From an uncultured Blastocatellia bacterium (GTDB lineage Bacteria > Acidobacteriota > Blastocatellia > Pyrinomonadales > Pyrinomonadaceae): DNA of 29,688 bases. Each line of letters opens with the position of its first letter. Position 1 is the first letter of the stretch. Shown piece after piece: positions 1 through 8,070 of this stretch. Where the stretch lies: NCBI GenBank assembly GCA_946480785.1, contig CAMLLD010000079.1:1-29688 (forward strand), given 5' to 3'. The translations under genes were made by a program, and so were the position numbers. A model generated the notes under the pieces. It made no database searches. It was given only the letters and a program-made list of their open reading frames with translations, and had not been told where the DNA came from.

Positions 1-261
1 GAAGGCGTCTATACGGCGGGCGTGCTGCCGAGCGACAGATGGCCGCGAGGTTTGGGCGTCGCTCTGAAAATCGAAGACGGTGACGATAAACGCGCCCGGC
101 CGACGGTCGTGATCGAAGCTTTGCGCCAACTCGGCGTACTGCATGACGATTCGCTCGAAGCCGTGGCGCGTTACGCGTTCTTTCCCATACTCAACCGTCC
201 CGGCGAAGTCGTTGGTGAAGTACGCGCCCACTTTGAATTAATCAGGACACTAAAACCATGA
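1..261 (+). CDS. asparaginase (PF06089-type), C-terminal part
   Basis: The reading frame is open from the first base and ends at the TGA at 259-261, so only the last 86 residues are present. The pattern GLGVALKIEDGD followed by a helix, a stretch on 'LRQLGVL' and then 'PILNRPGEVVGEVR' matches the C-terminus of the Rhizobium-etli-type asparaginase family (Asparaginase_II, PF06089). These enzymes hydrolyse L-asparagine to aspartate and ammonia in the cytoplasm. The catalytic residues lie upstream of the window and cannot be checked. The stop overlaps the next gene's start (ATGA), so the two are probably translationally coupled. The family call rests on the C-terminal fragment only. Confidence 0.75.
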   Translation, partial: EGVYTAGVLPSDRWPRGLGVALKIEDGDDKRARPTVVIEALRQLGVLHDDSLEAVARYAFFPILNRPGEVVGEVRAHFELIRTLKP

Positions 262-1382
262 CACCGGAATTACGCGCGCTCTTTCCCATCACGAAGAGCA
301 CGGTCTACCTCAATCACGCCGCGGTCTCGCCGCTGCCGACGCCGACAATCGAGGCGGTTGAAGCCCAACTCAGAGACGTTCACGAAAACGGCTCGCTCAA
401 CTATCCGAGCTGGATGGGCGTGAAGGAACAAGCGCGCGCGCTGCTGGCGCGAATGTTCGGCGCGCGGCCGGAACAGGTCGCGTTTGTGCGCAACACTTCA
501 GACGCCTTCTCGAGCGTCGCCAACGGCATGGAATGGAAGCCGGGCGACAACATAGTCACGTTTCGCCGTGAGTTTCCGTCCAACGTTTATGCGTGGCAGC
601 GTGTTCGGGATGCGTTCGGTGTCGAATTGCGCATGTGCGAAGAGCGCGACGGGCGAGTCGATCTCGGCGAGCTCGAAAGCCTGATCGACGATCACACTCG
701 ACTCGTAACGCTCACTCACGTTCAGTATGCGTCAGGATTTCGCGCGGATTTGGAACGTCTCGGCCGCGCCGCACGACGGCATGACGCGTTGCTGGTCGTG
801 GACGTCGTCCAGTCGCTGGGCGTCTTGCCGATAAACGTGGACAAGGAATTGGTCGATGTCGCGGCCGGCGTCAGCCACAAATGGCTGCTCAGTCCCGAAG
901 GCGTCGGTTACCTGTATCTCTCAGACCGCGCCCGCGAACGAATTCAGCCCACCCTCGTCGGCTGGATCAGCGTCCCGAACCCGGAGGACTATCTTAACTT
1001 CAAACAAGACTGGAACCCCGGCGCACTCGCGTGGGAATCGGGCACTGGTCCCGCGGCACTGATTTACGGTCTGAAGGCCAGCCTCGAACTGCTGCATCAA
1101 TACGGGCCGGAGCGTATCGCAATCTATCTCGAAGAACTCACGGATCACCTGTGCGAGCGCCTGCAAACGAAACCTTACGACGTTGTCGGTCCGCGGACGC
1201 CCGGCGAGAAGTCGCAGATCGTTTGTATTAGACCGAGGAGTGGTATGCCGGCGATGGCTCTCTACGCTCACCTCAAACAACGAAACATCATCACGGCGCC
1301 AAGAGGTGATCGCCTTCGGATCGCCCCACATCTCTACAACACGCACGCTGAGATCGATCAACTCGTCGACACATTACCTTGA
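258..1382 (+). CDS. class V aminotransferase (cysteine desulfurase / isopenicillin-N epimerase-like)
   Basis: This 374-residue protein has the fold-type I PLP layout of class V aminotransferases. It has an N-terminal 'YLNHAAVSPLP' motif, an Asp/Gln cofactor-binding region 'VVDVVQSLGVLP', and the PLP-lysine motif 'GVSHKWLLSPEGVGYLYL'. The family includes cysteine desulfurases, kynureninases and isopenicillin-N epimerase-like enzymes, and the substrate cannot be assigned from sequence. I see no conserved cysteine loop like that of SufS/NifS, so a desulfurase role is less likely. The start ATG overlaps the upstream asparaginase stop by 4 bp, suggesting a joint role in amino-acid catabolism (inference). 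Confidence 0.85.
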   Translation: MTPELRALFPITKSTVYLNHAAVSPLPTPTIEAVEAQLRDVHENGSLNYPSWMGVKEQARALLARMFGARPEQVAFVRNTSDAFSSVANGMEWKPGDNIVTFRREFPSNVYAWQRVRDAFGVELRMCEERDGRVDLGELESLIDDHTRLVTLTHVQYASGFRADLERLGRAARRHDALLVVDVVQSLGVLPINVDKELVDVAAGVSHKWLLSPEGVGYLYLSDRARERIQPTLVGWISVPNPEDYLNFKQDWNPGALAWESGTGPAALIYGLKASLELLHQYGPERIAIYLEELTDHLCERLQTKPYDVVGPRTPGEKSQIVCIRPRSGMPAMALYAHLKQRNIITAPRGDRLRIAPHLYNTHAEIDQLVDTLP

Positions 1383-1824
1383 GCGAGCGATTATCGTCCG
1401 GTTGTACGGTGCGGGTTGTACTGAACGTGTACGAATCCATCGCTCAAAGTCCTTCATTCGCATACATCCCAAACCCAAACACGTGCAAAAGCGATGTTCT
1501 GGACAACTGGGGTAAGCTGGCACGGTCATTGCCAAAGAGGAGACAGAACAAGAAGGGTAGATAAGGGTAAATCGGGTCAGGCTCAGAAAACTGCGGTGAG
1601 TGGAGGCTTTGGGGGAGGCATCCTCTCACAGAATTGACAAGCAAGCGTTTGGCTCTTTTGGGGGAACGGAGCGGCGTTTGTGACGCAGTAGAAGAGCAAT
1701 AATAGCGGTGCTGCTGATTGTCGTCTTGACGGGGCTTGGGGGAGCCTCCCAGGAAAAATCAGCAGCCCGCATTTGTTTATGGCCTAATTTTTTGAGAAGT
1801 GAGCGACCGCGTCTTTCAGGTCTC
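1383..1824. other. noncoding stretch with G-rich repeated motif and inverted repeats
   Basis: This 442-bp stretch holds no ORF with recognisable protein sequence. It carries three related G-rich units: GGCTTTGGGGGAGGC at 1605-1619, a longer variant at 1651-1672 (GGCTC..TTGGGGG..GGAGC), and GGCTTGGGGGAGCC at 1733-1746. The third unit is enclosed by a 10-bp inverted repeat, GCTGCTGATT (1710-1719) and AATCAGCAGC (1757-1766). The first lies between GTGAG and CTCAC. This could be a decayed mobile repeat, a structured RNA or simple intergenic debris; I cannot tell which. Confidence 0.5.
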
Positions 1825-2853
1825 TTACTCACGATGATGGTTGAGGTCGGCCGTCATCTCATCCAGGTTCAGCCGCAACATCCCGCCCGCATCCGAATAA
1901 GCGGTAACAGCCTTCTGCTGTGAACGCCGGTAAGTGAACAACAGTCCGCCGATCAAACCGCCGATTCCCAAACACGCGAGCGCCGCATAGCCCGAAGCTT
2001 TGAGCACTGCTACGAGCACGCCCAACGTCGTATCAACGTAGCGTTCCTGCGCTCGTCGCAAGATGTTCGGATTGTCGCCGAGCCATGAAACGACCTGTTC
2101 GTATTTCACCTGGTCGATGAGTTGGTTCGCAGTCTGCGGGTCGGGTGCGTCGAAGACGAACACGGAGTAATTGCCGACGCGGCGATACGCGGTGGGCGCG
2201 GGTTGGCCGAGGTTCCAGAGCTCGTGAATCCGCGCGATGATTCGTTGGTCGTTGTCGGTTGCGAGTTGCGGTGTATTGAATTCGGCGATGAGCATTTTGC
2301 TCGAGCCGATGCTCGCGAAAACTGCGTCGGCATTGCCGTCGCCCTGGACCGCCGTGAGCACCGGTTGCTGCGGCGCAAGCGTCGTCAGCGTCGTGAAACT
2401 GTTGAGATAAACCGCGTTCTTCTGTGCTTCGTCGGGATTCGGTAGGTGTTTGATCAAGACGGGGATCTCGCCCTCGCCTTTATCGATCTTATCGGCCAAC
2501 GACTGCGCTAGGTCCTGAAGATTACTCGAGCCGGGCGCGCTCTTCAGGCTCGTTACCGTTACGAAGTAGACGCCCTTGAAAAAAGCGATCTGATCCTTGC
2601 TTGAAAATCCAGCCGTGCCGACTGCGTTGCCAATCTCAACCCGGTCCGTAGCACGTGCCGCGGCCGCCGCGAGACTCAGCGCCTCGTACGCTTTCGAGTC
2701 CGACTGTAGCTGGACCGTTTTTACAGCGAAACGCTCGCCGTTCGCGGCGACATACTCCGCCTGATCCCCATCGAACTTGACCGGCTTAAACTTCCCGGTC
2801 TCCGCGGGCAAAGCGAACAAAAGTATTGCTGAAATTAGTACCTTGATAAACAC
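1825..2853 (-). CDS. exported/membrane protein, DUF6599-like
   Basis: The protein has 342 residues and a GTG start. It begins with a hydrophobic signal-like segment (about residues 2-17), followed by a soluble region of about 260 residues. A C-terminal membrane helix follows (about 285-305, 'ASGYAALACLGIGGLIGGLLF'-like) with a basic RRSQQK stop-transfer and a short cytoplasmic tail. The segment 'ANQLIDQVKYEQVVSWLGDNP' before the helix resembles proteins annotated as DUF6599 in Acidobacteriota; I judge this from memory of the family, not from a search. No enzymatic motif is visible and the function is unknown. It starts 9 bp after the stop of the zinc-ribbon/PH gene on the same strand, so the two are very likely one operon. 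Confidence 0.7.
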   Translation of the reverse strand: MFIKVLISAILLFALPAETGKFKPVKFDGDQAEYVAANGERFAVKTVQLQSDSKAYEALSLAAAAARATDRVEIGNAVGTAGFSSKDQIAFFKGVYFVTVTSLKSAPGSSNLQDLAQSLADKIDKGEGEIPVLIKHLPNPDEAQKNAVYLNSFTTLTTLAPQQPVLTAVQGDGNADAVFASIGSSKMLIAEFNTPQLATDNDQRIIARIHELWNLGQPAPTAYRRVGNYSVFVFDAPDPQTANQLIDQVKYEQVVSWLGDNPNILRRAQERYVDTTLGVLVAVLKASGYAALACLGIGGLIGGLLFTYRRSQQKAVTAYSDAGGMLRLNLDEMTADLNHHRE

Positions 2854-2862
2854 GACTTCAGT

Positions 2863-3441
2863 TTAATGCCAGCGTCTGAGTTCACGCAAAAGAAGGTCGG
2901 CGTAGTGTCGCGGATTGCTGATGTTGTGCATCACGATCGAACCGCCGATCTCGCTCGCGTTGTCGACGATAATGTCGCCGAAACCTAGGATGCGCTGCGG
3001 GATGCTCGCGGATACGGTCACGTCCTGCACCTTGCTCAGCGGAATGTTGCGCGTCGTGCGAGCGATCAGGCCGGTGTCGATCTGGAGTTTTGAGTCGGTG
3101 ACTGTGTAACGAAGCATGTTGCGGCGCATGTGGTAGTAACCTGGAATCAGCAGCAGAGCGAGCGCGAGCGGGATCGAGATCGACGCCGGCACGCTGAGAC
3201 TCGCCAGCAGAAACACGAGGGCGATGCCGCCGAGCACCGCGAGGGCGTAACCCGCTTTGATGAAGATCATCGTGGGCCGTACGGTGAAGACCGTGTGCTC
3301 GAGATCCGAGTCGCCGCTGGTTTCGAGGGCCCGCGATTGCAGCCGCGCGATGCGCGTCTGTTCGGTATCGACAGGCGCGCCGCAGTTCGAACAAAAACGA
3401 ACACTGGGGGTAACGTATGCTCCGCAGACCGAACAGGTCAT
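2863..3441 (-). CDS. zinc-ribbon and bacterial PH domain membrane protein
   Basis: The protein has 192 residues. The N-terminus is a zinc ribbon with two CxxC knuckles (CSVCGAYV...CSNCGAPV). Two adjacent hydrophobic segments follow (around 'AGYALAVLGGIALVFLLASL' and 'SISIPLALALLLIPGYY'). The C-terminal half has a YdbS-like bacterial PH domain (bPH_2), with the typical 'YTVTDSKLQIDTGLIARTTRNIPLSKVQDV' pattern running to 'GDIIVDNASE'. These proteins sit in the cytoplasmic membrane and their role is poorly defined. I start at the ATG at 3441, directly before the zinc ribbon, not the in-frame codon at 3513: the latter lies inside a strong intrinsic terminator hairpin and would add 24 residues that do not look like this family. 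The DUF6599-like gene follows 9 bp downstream. Confidence 0.85.
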   Translation of the reverse strand: MTCSVCGAYVTPSVRFCSNCGAPVDTEQTRIARLQSRALETSGDSDLEHTVFTVRPTMIFIKAGYALAVLGGIALVFLLASLSVPASISIPLALALLLIPGYYHMRRNMLRYTVTDSKLQIDTGLIARTTRNIPLSKVQDVTVSASIPQRILGFGDIIVDNASEIGGSIVMHNISNPRHYADLLLRELRRWH

Positions 3442-3488
3442 TTGTTTCTCACTTTCCAGACGGGGAGAATCTTCGCGCGTCAGTGTAA

Positions 3489-3526
3489 TACAAAACGAGG
3501 CGGCAACCAGCAAAGGTTCCGCCTCG
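3489..3526 (-). terminator. intrinsic terminator of the lytic transglycosylase gene
   Basis: The hairpin has outer arms CGAGGCGG (3496-3503) and CCGCCTCG (3519-3526), inner arms AACC (3505-3508) and GGTT (3515-3518), and a 6-nt loop. Read on the minus strand, it is followed at once by TTTTGTATTA, a U-rich tract. It lies 24 bp past the lytic transglycosylase stop and 48 bp before the zinc-ribbon/PH start, and separates the two transcription units. Confidence 0.85.
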
Positions 3527-3549
3527 CTAAGCTTTGGAATGCCCGTTTT

Positions 3550-4290
3550 TTACTGACTCACCAACTGTAACCGACCGTCCGGCAGCCGGGTCATGAAGAC
3601 GCTGCGCTCGTAAACGTTCAAAGGCGTCGCGTCCTTCTGCTTGGCCGCCGCGAGTTCTTCTTTGCTGAGTTGCGTGGCGTTGGCTGCTGCTTCGGGATCG
3701 CGGATTAAGTTGTAGCGACGGCCGATGCGACGCACGTATTCCTGCGTCTCGCTGTAAGGCGGCACTCGATTGCCGTATTTCATCACCGCGCCTTCGCCCG
3801 CGTTGTAGCCCGCGAGCGCGAGCGTCACGTCGCCCTCAAACAGGTCCAGCAGGAAACGCATGTAACGCGCGCCGCCTTCGATGTTCTGCTTCGGATCCCA
3901 AATGTTCGTGACGCCGAATCGGACAGCGGTCGGTGGCATCAACTGCATCAACCCGCGCGCGCCCTTGTTGGACATCGCACGCGACTTAAAGCTCGATTCC
4001 TGGTGCATGATCGAGTAGAGCAGCAGCGGGTCGACCGCGTTGCGCTTGCCGGATTCGACGATGAAATTGTCGATGTCTGAGCTTCCGGTTGTGAAGCCCG
4101 AGAGCGAGGGATTGAGTGGCATCGAGGTCAGCCGTAGCAGTCGTTTCGGCTGATTTTTGGACTCGGCTTTGGGCGTGTGGATTTGGACCGCGTTGGGCAG
4201 GTCGAAGTTATCGATCTGGTAGGTAGACTGGGCCGCAGCCGCGACTGCGGACGCTAAGACAAGCAGGAGTACGAGAAGGGCTTTGGGCAT
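3550..4290 (-). CDS. lytic transglycosylase (SLT domain), exported
   Basis: The protein has 246 residues from the ATG at 4290. I chose this start because a signal peptide begins there (MPKALLVLLLVLASAVAAAAQ); the upstream in-frame start at 4332 would place 14 polar residues before it. The C-terminal half is a Slt/MltE-type transglycosylase domain. It has the catalytic glutamate in 'SIMHQESSFKSRAMS', the 'GARGLMQLMPPTA' motif, 'NIEGGARYMRFLL', and 'ALAGYNAGEGAV'. Such enzymes cleave the MurNAc-GlcNAc bond in peptidoglycan with 1,6-anhydro product formation, in the periplasm. The gene is divergent from a peptidoglycan-binding protein gene and ends in an intrinsic terminator, so it looks monocistronic. 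Confidence 0.9.
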   Translation of the reverse strand: MPKALLVLLLVLASAVAAAAQSTYQIDNFDLPNAVQIHTPKAESKNQPKRLLRLTSMPLNPSLSGFTTGSSDIDNFIVESGKRNAVDPLLLYSIMHQESSFKSRAMSNKGARGLMQLMPPTAVRFGVTNIWDPKQNIEGGARYMRFLLDLFEGDVTLALAGYNAGEGAVMKYGNRVPPYSETQEYVRRIGRRYNLIRDPEAAANATQLSKEELAAAKQKDATPLNVYERSVFMTRLPDGRLQLVSQ

Positions 4291-4373
4291 TCGGGTTCGC
4301 AGGGGCCGGATGAGGCACAGCCATACTACCACGCGAGTTAAACAATTGCCAACACGGGAATTTCAAGCAGATA

Positions 4374-4392
4374 TTGACAGGGCGTGTATGAT
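4374..4392 (+). promoter_or_regulatory. candidate promoter with unusually close TTGACA and TATGAT boxes
   Basis: TTGACA (4374-4379) and TATGAT (4387-4392) are separated by only 7 bp, followed by AGGCCCGTTTT. This lies 61 bp upstream of the peptidoglycan-binding protein start. No good -35 box is seen at the standard 17-bp spacing. A similar arrangement occurs at 20709-20728. Promoter function is inferred from position and the resemblance of the hexamers. Confidence 0.4.
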
Positions 4393-4452
4393 AGGCCCGT
4401 TTTAACCACAAACCGCGCGCTTCTGCGCGCCTCACAAAAGGACGAAAGAAAA

Positions 4453-4788
4453 ATGAAGAAATTCCTTACACTCACACTGCTGTCGCTCTGTCTCTTCACG
4501 ACTACGGCGATGGCCCAGACGTCAACATCCTCAATCCCGACGGCCACGAAACAGACCAAACGCGGTCCTGTCTTCCGCGCCACCAAAGACCAGATCAACC
4601 AAGCCCAGGCGATTCTGAAAACCCGCGGGTTTTATGGCGGGGAGCAGATCGGAAAGCTCGACGAGGCGACTCGTGAGGGCTTGCGGAAGTATCAGCAGGC
4701 GGAAGGTCTGAAAGTGACCGGCACGCTCAACAAAATAACGCTCCAGAAGATGGACATCGCTCTGACTGAGAAACAGAAGAGCATGTGA
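4453..4788 (+). CDS. small exported peptidoglycan-binding protein (PG_binding_1)
   Basis: The protein has 111 residues from the ATG at 4453, preceded by an AAAGGA ribosome-binding site and starting a clear signal peptide (MKKFLTLTLLSLCLFTTTAMAQ). After a Ser/Thr-rich linker, residues about 48-105 fit a PG_binding_1 domain: two helices with 'QAQAILKTRGFYGGEQIGKL' and 'LRKYQQAEGLKVTGTLNKITL'. These domains bind peptidoglycan and are usually joined to hydrolases; here the domain stands alone. It is divergent from a lytic transglycosylase gene across about 160 bp, so the pair could share control or act together in the cell wall (inference). Confidence 0.85.
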   Translation: MKKFLTLTLLSLCLFTTTAMAQTSTSSIPTATKQTKRGPVFRATKDQINQAQAILKTRGFYGGEQIGKLDEATREGLRKYQQAEGLKVTGTLNKITLQKMDIALTEKQKSM

Positions 4789-4794
4789 TCTGGA

Positions 4795-4826
4795 TGTAGG
4801 GGCGGCCGCGGAGTGCCGCCCCTACA
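4795..4826. terminator. 12-bp perfect hairpin between convergent genes
   Basis: TGTAGGGGCGGC (4795-4806) and GCCGCCCCTACA (4815-4826) form a perfect 12-bp stem with an 8-nt loop. It exactly fills the gap between the peptidoglycan-binding gene stop and the alaS stop (4827). It can serve as a bidirectional transcription barrier although neither side has a strong U tract. The palindrome also resembles short dispersed GTAGGGGCG-type repeats known from many genomes. Confidence 0.6.
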
Positions 4827-7523
4827 TTAAGAAGTGAGTAATCGCTCTACGACGGCGTAGCTCTGTTGCAGTGCGGCGGGGAGTTGATCGGGCTGGTTGC
4901 CGCCGCCTTCGGCCATGTCGGCTTTGCCGCCACCGCGGCCGCCGACGATTGGCGCGAGCTCCTTGATCACTTGTCCGGCCGGAACTTTGCCCGTCAGGTC
5001 AGCCGACGTGCGCACAATGAGCGACACTTTGCCGTCACCACTGCGTCCGAGGATCACGACGCCGGATTTGATCCGCGCCAGTAGAGTGTCCGAGAGTTGT
5101 CGCATGGCCGAGGCGTCGAGTCCGCTTGCTTCACGCGCTAAAACTTTAATGCCTGCTATCTCGCGTGACTCGTCGCCGTTTGTCGAAGCGGCGGCAGCGC
5201 CACTCGCGATCTTCAGGCGCAACTCGTCAGCTTCGCGCCGCGCCTTCTTCAACTCATCCTGCAATCGCGAAACAGCGTTTACGATCTCCGTGCGGGACGT
5301 ACGCAAGCCACCGCTCAGTTCGTCAACCAGCACTTCCGCTTCACGAAAACGCTCGTAAGCATCGATTCCCGTGATCGCACGGATGCGCCGCACGCCCGAC
5401 GCGATCGACTCATCACTGACGATCTTGAACAGTCCGATATCGCCCGTCGCGCGCACATGCGTGCCGCCGCAGAGTTCTTTCGAAAACACGCCTTCGAGAC
5501 CGGGGATTGTGAGCACGCGCACCTTCTCGCCGTACTTCTCACCAAACAAAGCCATCGCTCCCGAACGCATCGCTTCTTCGATCGCCATCTCGTCGGTCTG
5601 CACCGGCTCGTTGCGCAGAATGTGATAGTTGACGAGGCGCTCGATCTCTTCTTTTTCTGCCTGCGTCAGCGGCTGGTAATGGGTGAAGTCAAAACGCAGG
5701 TAAGTCGGCGCCACCACGGAGCCGGCTTGTTTGACGTGCGTTCCCAAGACTTCACGCAGCGCGGCGTGCATCAGGTGCGTCGCCGTATGATTGCGCCGCG
5801 TCGCGTCGCGTTTTTCGACATCGACGTCAGCCGCGACGATATCGCCAACGTTAACGACGCCGCGCTCGACTCTCACTTTGTGCACGATCAATCCCGGCGC
5901 CGGCGCGTACGTGTCGAACACTCTAACGAGCGTGTCGTCCTTCGTGAGCGCGCCCATATCGCCGACCTGCCCGCCACTCTCAGCGTAGAACGGCGTCCGA
6001 TCAAGCACGATCTCGCCTTCATCCCCTTCACTCAGCGACTCAACCGCGTCGCCTTTAATTAATGCGACGACAGTGGCATCGGTGACGGTCGTAGTTTCGT
6101 AGCCTTTGAAAAGGGTTCGTGGTAAACGGCCCGTCAGCGTTTCGTACACCGGATTAAGAGCGGATTTGGCCTCGTGTTTAGCAGCCGCCGTTGTTTGCTG
6201 AAGCTGCTGCAACGCCTCATTAAACTCTCGGTTGAACTCCTCCTCTTCAAACACAAACCCGCGCTCTTCCAGCGCAACGCGAATCAGATCGCGCGGCGTG
6301 CCGAACGTATCGTAAAGCCGAGCGAGCGCCTTAAACTCCGGCATCGCTCCTTTCGTCGACGTAAACAACTCGTCGAGCTTGTTCAAGCCCACGGTCAACG
6401 TCGAACGAAAACGCTCTTCTTCCAAACGCACCATCTTCTCGATGAACTCGCGATGCTGCTCGAGCTCGGGATACGCGTCGCTCATGAAACCGACAACGAA
6501 ATCCGTCACCTGGTTGAAAAACGCGCCTTCGAGTCCGAGCGTGTGATGGCCCTGGTAGATCGCGCGGCGCATGATTTTGCGCAGCACGTAGTTGCGTCCT
6601 TCGTTGCCGGGCAGGATGCCGTCGGCAATCGCGAACGCGGTGGCGCGCGCGTGGTCCGCGATGACGCGCATCGCAAAACCTTCCTGCGTTTCGGGCTCGT
6701 AATGACGGTCGCTGAGTTGCGCCGCGCGCTCGATGATCGGCCGGATCAGATCGGTATCGTAGTTTGACTTGACCTCTTGCAGCACGACCGCGAGACGTTC
6801 CAAACCTGCGCCCGTATCGACTGACGGCGCCGGCAACGCCTCGAGTTTGTAGTGACCCGGCTCAACCTCGCTGCGATCGAACTGCATGAAGACGAGGTTC
6901 CAGATCTCCATGATCGTATCGCCTGGTCCATTCACGTTCTCGGCGGAGTTTTCCGCGTCGTCGGGGCTCGGTCCCATGTAGTAGTGAATCTCGCTGCATG
7001 GACCACACGGACCGGTCTCGCCCATCTGCCAGAAATTATCTTTCTTGCCGAAACGCAAAATGCGTTCACGCGGCGCGCCGACTTCCTCCCAAAAACGCTC
7101 GGCATCTTCATCCGGCGCGACGTCCTCGTCACCGCCGTAAACCGTGAACCACAAACGCTTCGGATCGAGCTTCAGCACATTGACGAGCAAGTCCCACGCA
7201 TAACGAATCGCGTCCTGCTTGAAGTAATCGCCGAAAGAAAAATTGCCGAGCATCTCGAAGAACGTGTGATGCCGCGCAGTTTTCCCGACTTCATCGAGGT
7301 CGTTATGCTTGCCGCCGGCGCGAATGCATTTCTGCGACGACGCCGCGCGCACATACTCACGCTTGTCGCGCCCTAAAAAAGTATCTTTGAACTGATTCAT
7401 GCCCGCGTTGGTGAACAGCAGCGTGGGATCGTTCGCGGGCAAGAGCGGCGAGGAGCGCACGGGCGTGTGGCCGTGCTCCTCGAAGTATTTCAGAAAAATC
7501 TCGCGTATTTCGTGACCTGTCAT
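4827..7523 (-). CDS. alaS: alanyl-tRNA synthetase
   Basis: At 898 residues the protein is the normal size for bacterial AlaRS, which charges tRNA-Ala and edits mischarged Ser/Gly. The N-terminal class II catalytic core begins with 'MTGHEIREIFLKYFEEHGH', and motif 2 lies around residues 84-100 (RHHTFFEMLGNFSFGDY). The editing domain has the zinc-site HxxxH in 'NHTATHLMH' and the downstream Cys/His in 'CGGTHV'. The C-terminal C-Ala/DHHA1 region includes the glycine-rich 'GGRGGGKADMAEGGG'. Everything looks intact. It lies 12 bp after recX on the same strand, so it is probably cotranscribed with it; the recX-alaS order is also that of E. coli. Confidence 0.98.
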   Translation of the reverse strand: MTGHEIREIFLKYFEEHGHTPVRSSPLLPANDPTLLFTNAGMNQFKDTFLGRDKREYVRAASSQKCIRAGGKHNDLDEVGKTARHHTFFEMLGNFSFGDYFKQDAIRYAWDLLVNVLKLDPKRLWFTVYGGDEDVAPDEDAERFWEEVGAPRERILRFGKKDNFWQMGETGPCGPCSEIHYYMGPSPDDAENSAENVNGPGDTIMEIWNLVFMQFDRSEVEPGHYKLEALPAPSVDTGAGLERLAVVLQEVKSNYDTDLIRPIIERAAQLSDRHYEPETQEGFAMRVIADHARATAFAIADGILPGNEGRNYVLRKIMRRAIYQGHHTLGLEGAFFNQVTDFVVGFMSDAYPELEQHREFIEKMVRLEEERFRSTLTVGLNKLDELFTSTKGAMPEFKALARLYDTFGTPRDLIRVALEERGFVFEEEEFNREFNEALQQLQQTTAAAKHEAKSALNPVYETLTGRLPRTLFKGYETTTVTDATVVALIKGDAVESLSEGDEGEIVLDRTPFYAESGGQVGDMGALTKDDTLVRVFDTYAPAPGLIVHKVRVERGVVNVGDIVAADVDVEKRDATRRNHTATHLMHAALREVLGTHVKQAGSVVAPTYLRFDFTHYQPLTQAEKEEIERLVNYHILRNEPVQTDEMAIEEAMRSGAMALFGEKYGEKVRVLTIPGLEGVFSKELCGGTHVRATGDIGLFKIVSDESIASGVRRIRAITGIDAYERFREAEVLVDELSGGLRTSRTEIVNAVSRLQDELKKARREADELRLKIASGAAAASTNGDESREIAGIKVLAREASGLDASAMRQLSDTLLARIKSGVVILGRSGDGKVSLIVRTSADLTGKVPAGQVIKELAPIVGGRGGGKADMAEGGGNQPDQLPAALQQSYAVVERLLTS

Positions 7524-7535
7524 TGTGGTTCGAGT

Positions 7536-8018
7536 TTAGCAATATGGATCGAAGAGTGCACGCACCTTGTCCGACACGAGTTCAAACTCAAAGCCCTGCC
7601 GCAGCAGGTGATCGAAAAGCTTCTTTGCTTCCTCTCGTGTCTTCGGCCGGCCGCGCAAACGAGTCCGCTTCTCGATGGCCGCATCGATGAGCTGCTCTTC
7701 CGGCGTTTCGGCGTAGACCAGTTGCAGTGCTTCCTCCGCGACGCCTTTCGCGACCTTTTTCAACTTGAGGTCGCGTTCCAGCCGCCGTCGCCCGAGCGGA
7801 CGCTGCTTCACTCGCAAAGACGCATAACTGAAAGCAAACCGCTCGTCGTTTAGATAACCGTACTCCTTCAGCCGCGCGATCACGGCTTCTACCGTCGCCT
7901 GATCCACGTTCTTTCCCTGCAGCAATCGCTCGCGCAGTTCGGCCTCCGAACGCGCTTTGACCGTCAACAATTTAATCGCGCGATTGAATGTGCGCGTGCG
8001 TACTTCGTCCGCTGTCAT
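7536..8018 (-). CDS. recX: RecX regulatory protein
   Basis: The protein has 160 residues and the three-helix repeats of RecX: 'AIKLLTVKARSEAELRERLLQ', 'VEAVIARLKEYGYLNDERFAFSYASLR', and 'PLGRRRLERDLKLKKVAKGVAEEAL'. RecX binds RecA filaments and limits RecA activity. No recA is in the window; truB is divergent upstream. The length is typical. The gene leads into alaS with a 12-bp gap. Confidence 0.92.
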   Translation of the reverse strand: MTADEVRTRTFNRAIKLLTVKARSEAELRERLLQGKNVDQATVEAVIARLKEYGYLNDERFAFSYASLRVKQRPLGRRRLERDLKLKKVAKGVAEEALQLVYAETPEEQLIDAAIEKRTRLRGRPKTREEAKKLFDHLLRQGFEFELVSDKVRALFDPYC

Positions 8019-8070
8019 ACAAACCGATTCTCACATCGCCAATCTGCGTTGCGCAAACTAAAATGAGCGC

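Noticed and set aside
1708..1923. Short plus-strand frame in the 1383-1824 gap
   Set aside because: It runs into the opposite-strand DUF6599-like gene and has no motif; same for other frames under 110 codons in the gap.
3442..3513. 24-residue N-terminal extension of the zinc-ribbon/PH protein
   Set aside because: The start codon would lie in the hairpin of an intrinsic terminator, and the zinc ribbon begins right after the ATG at 3441.
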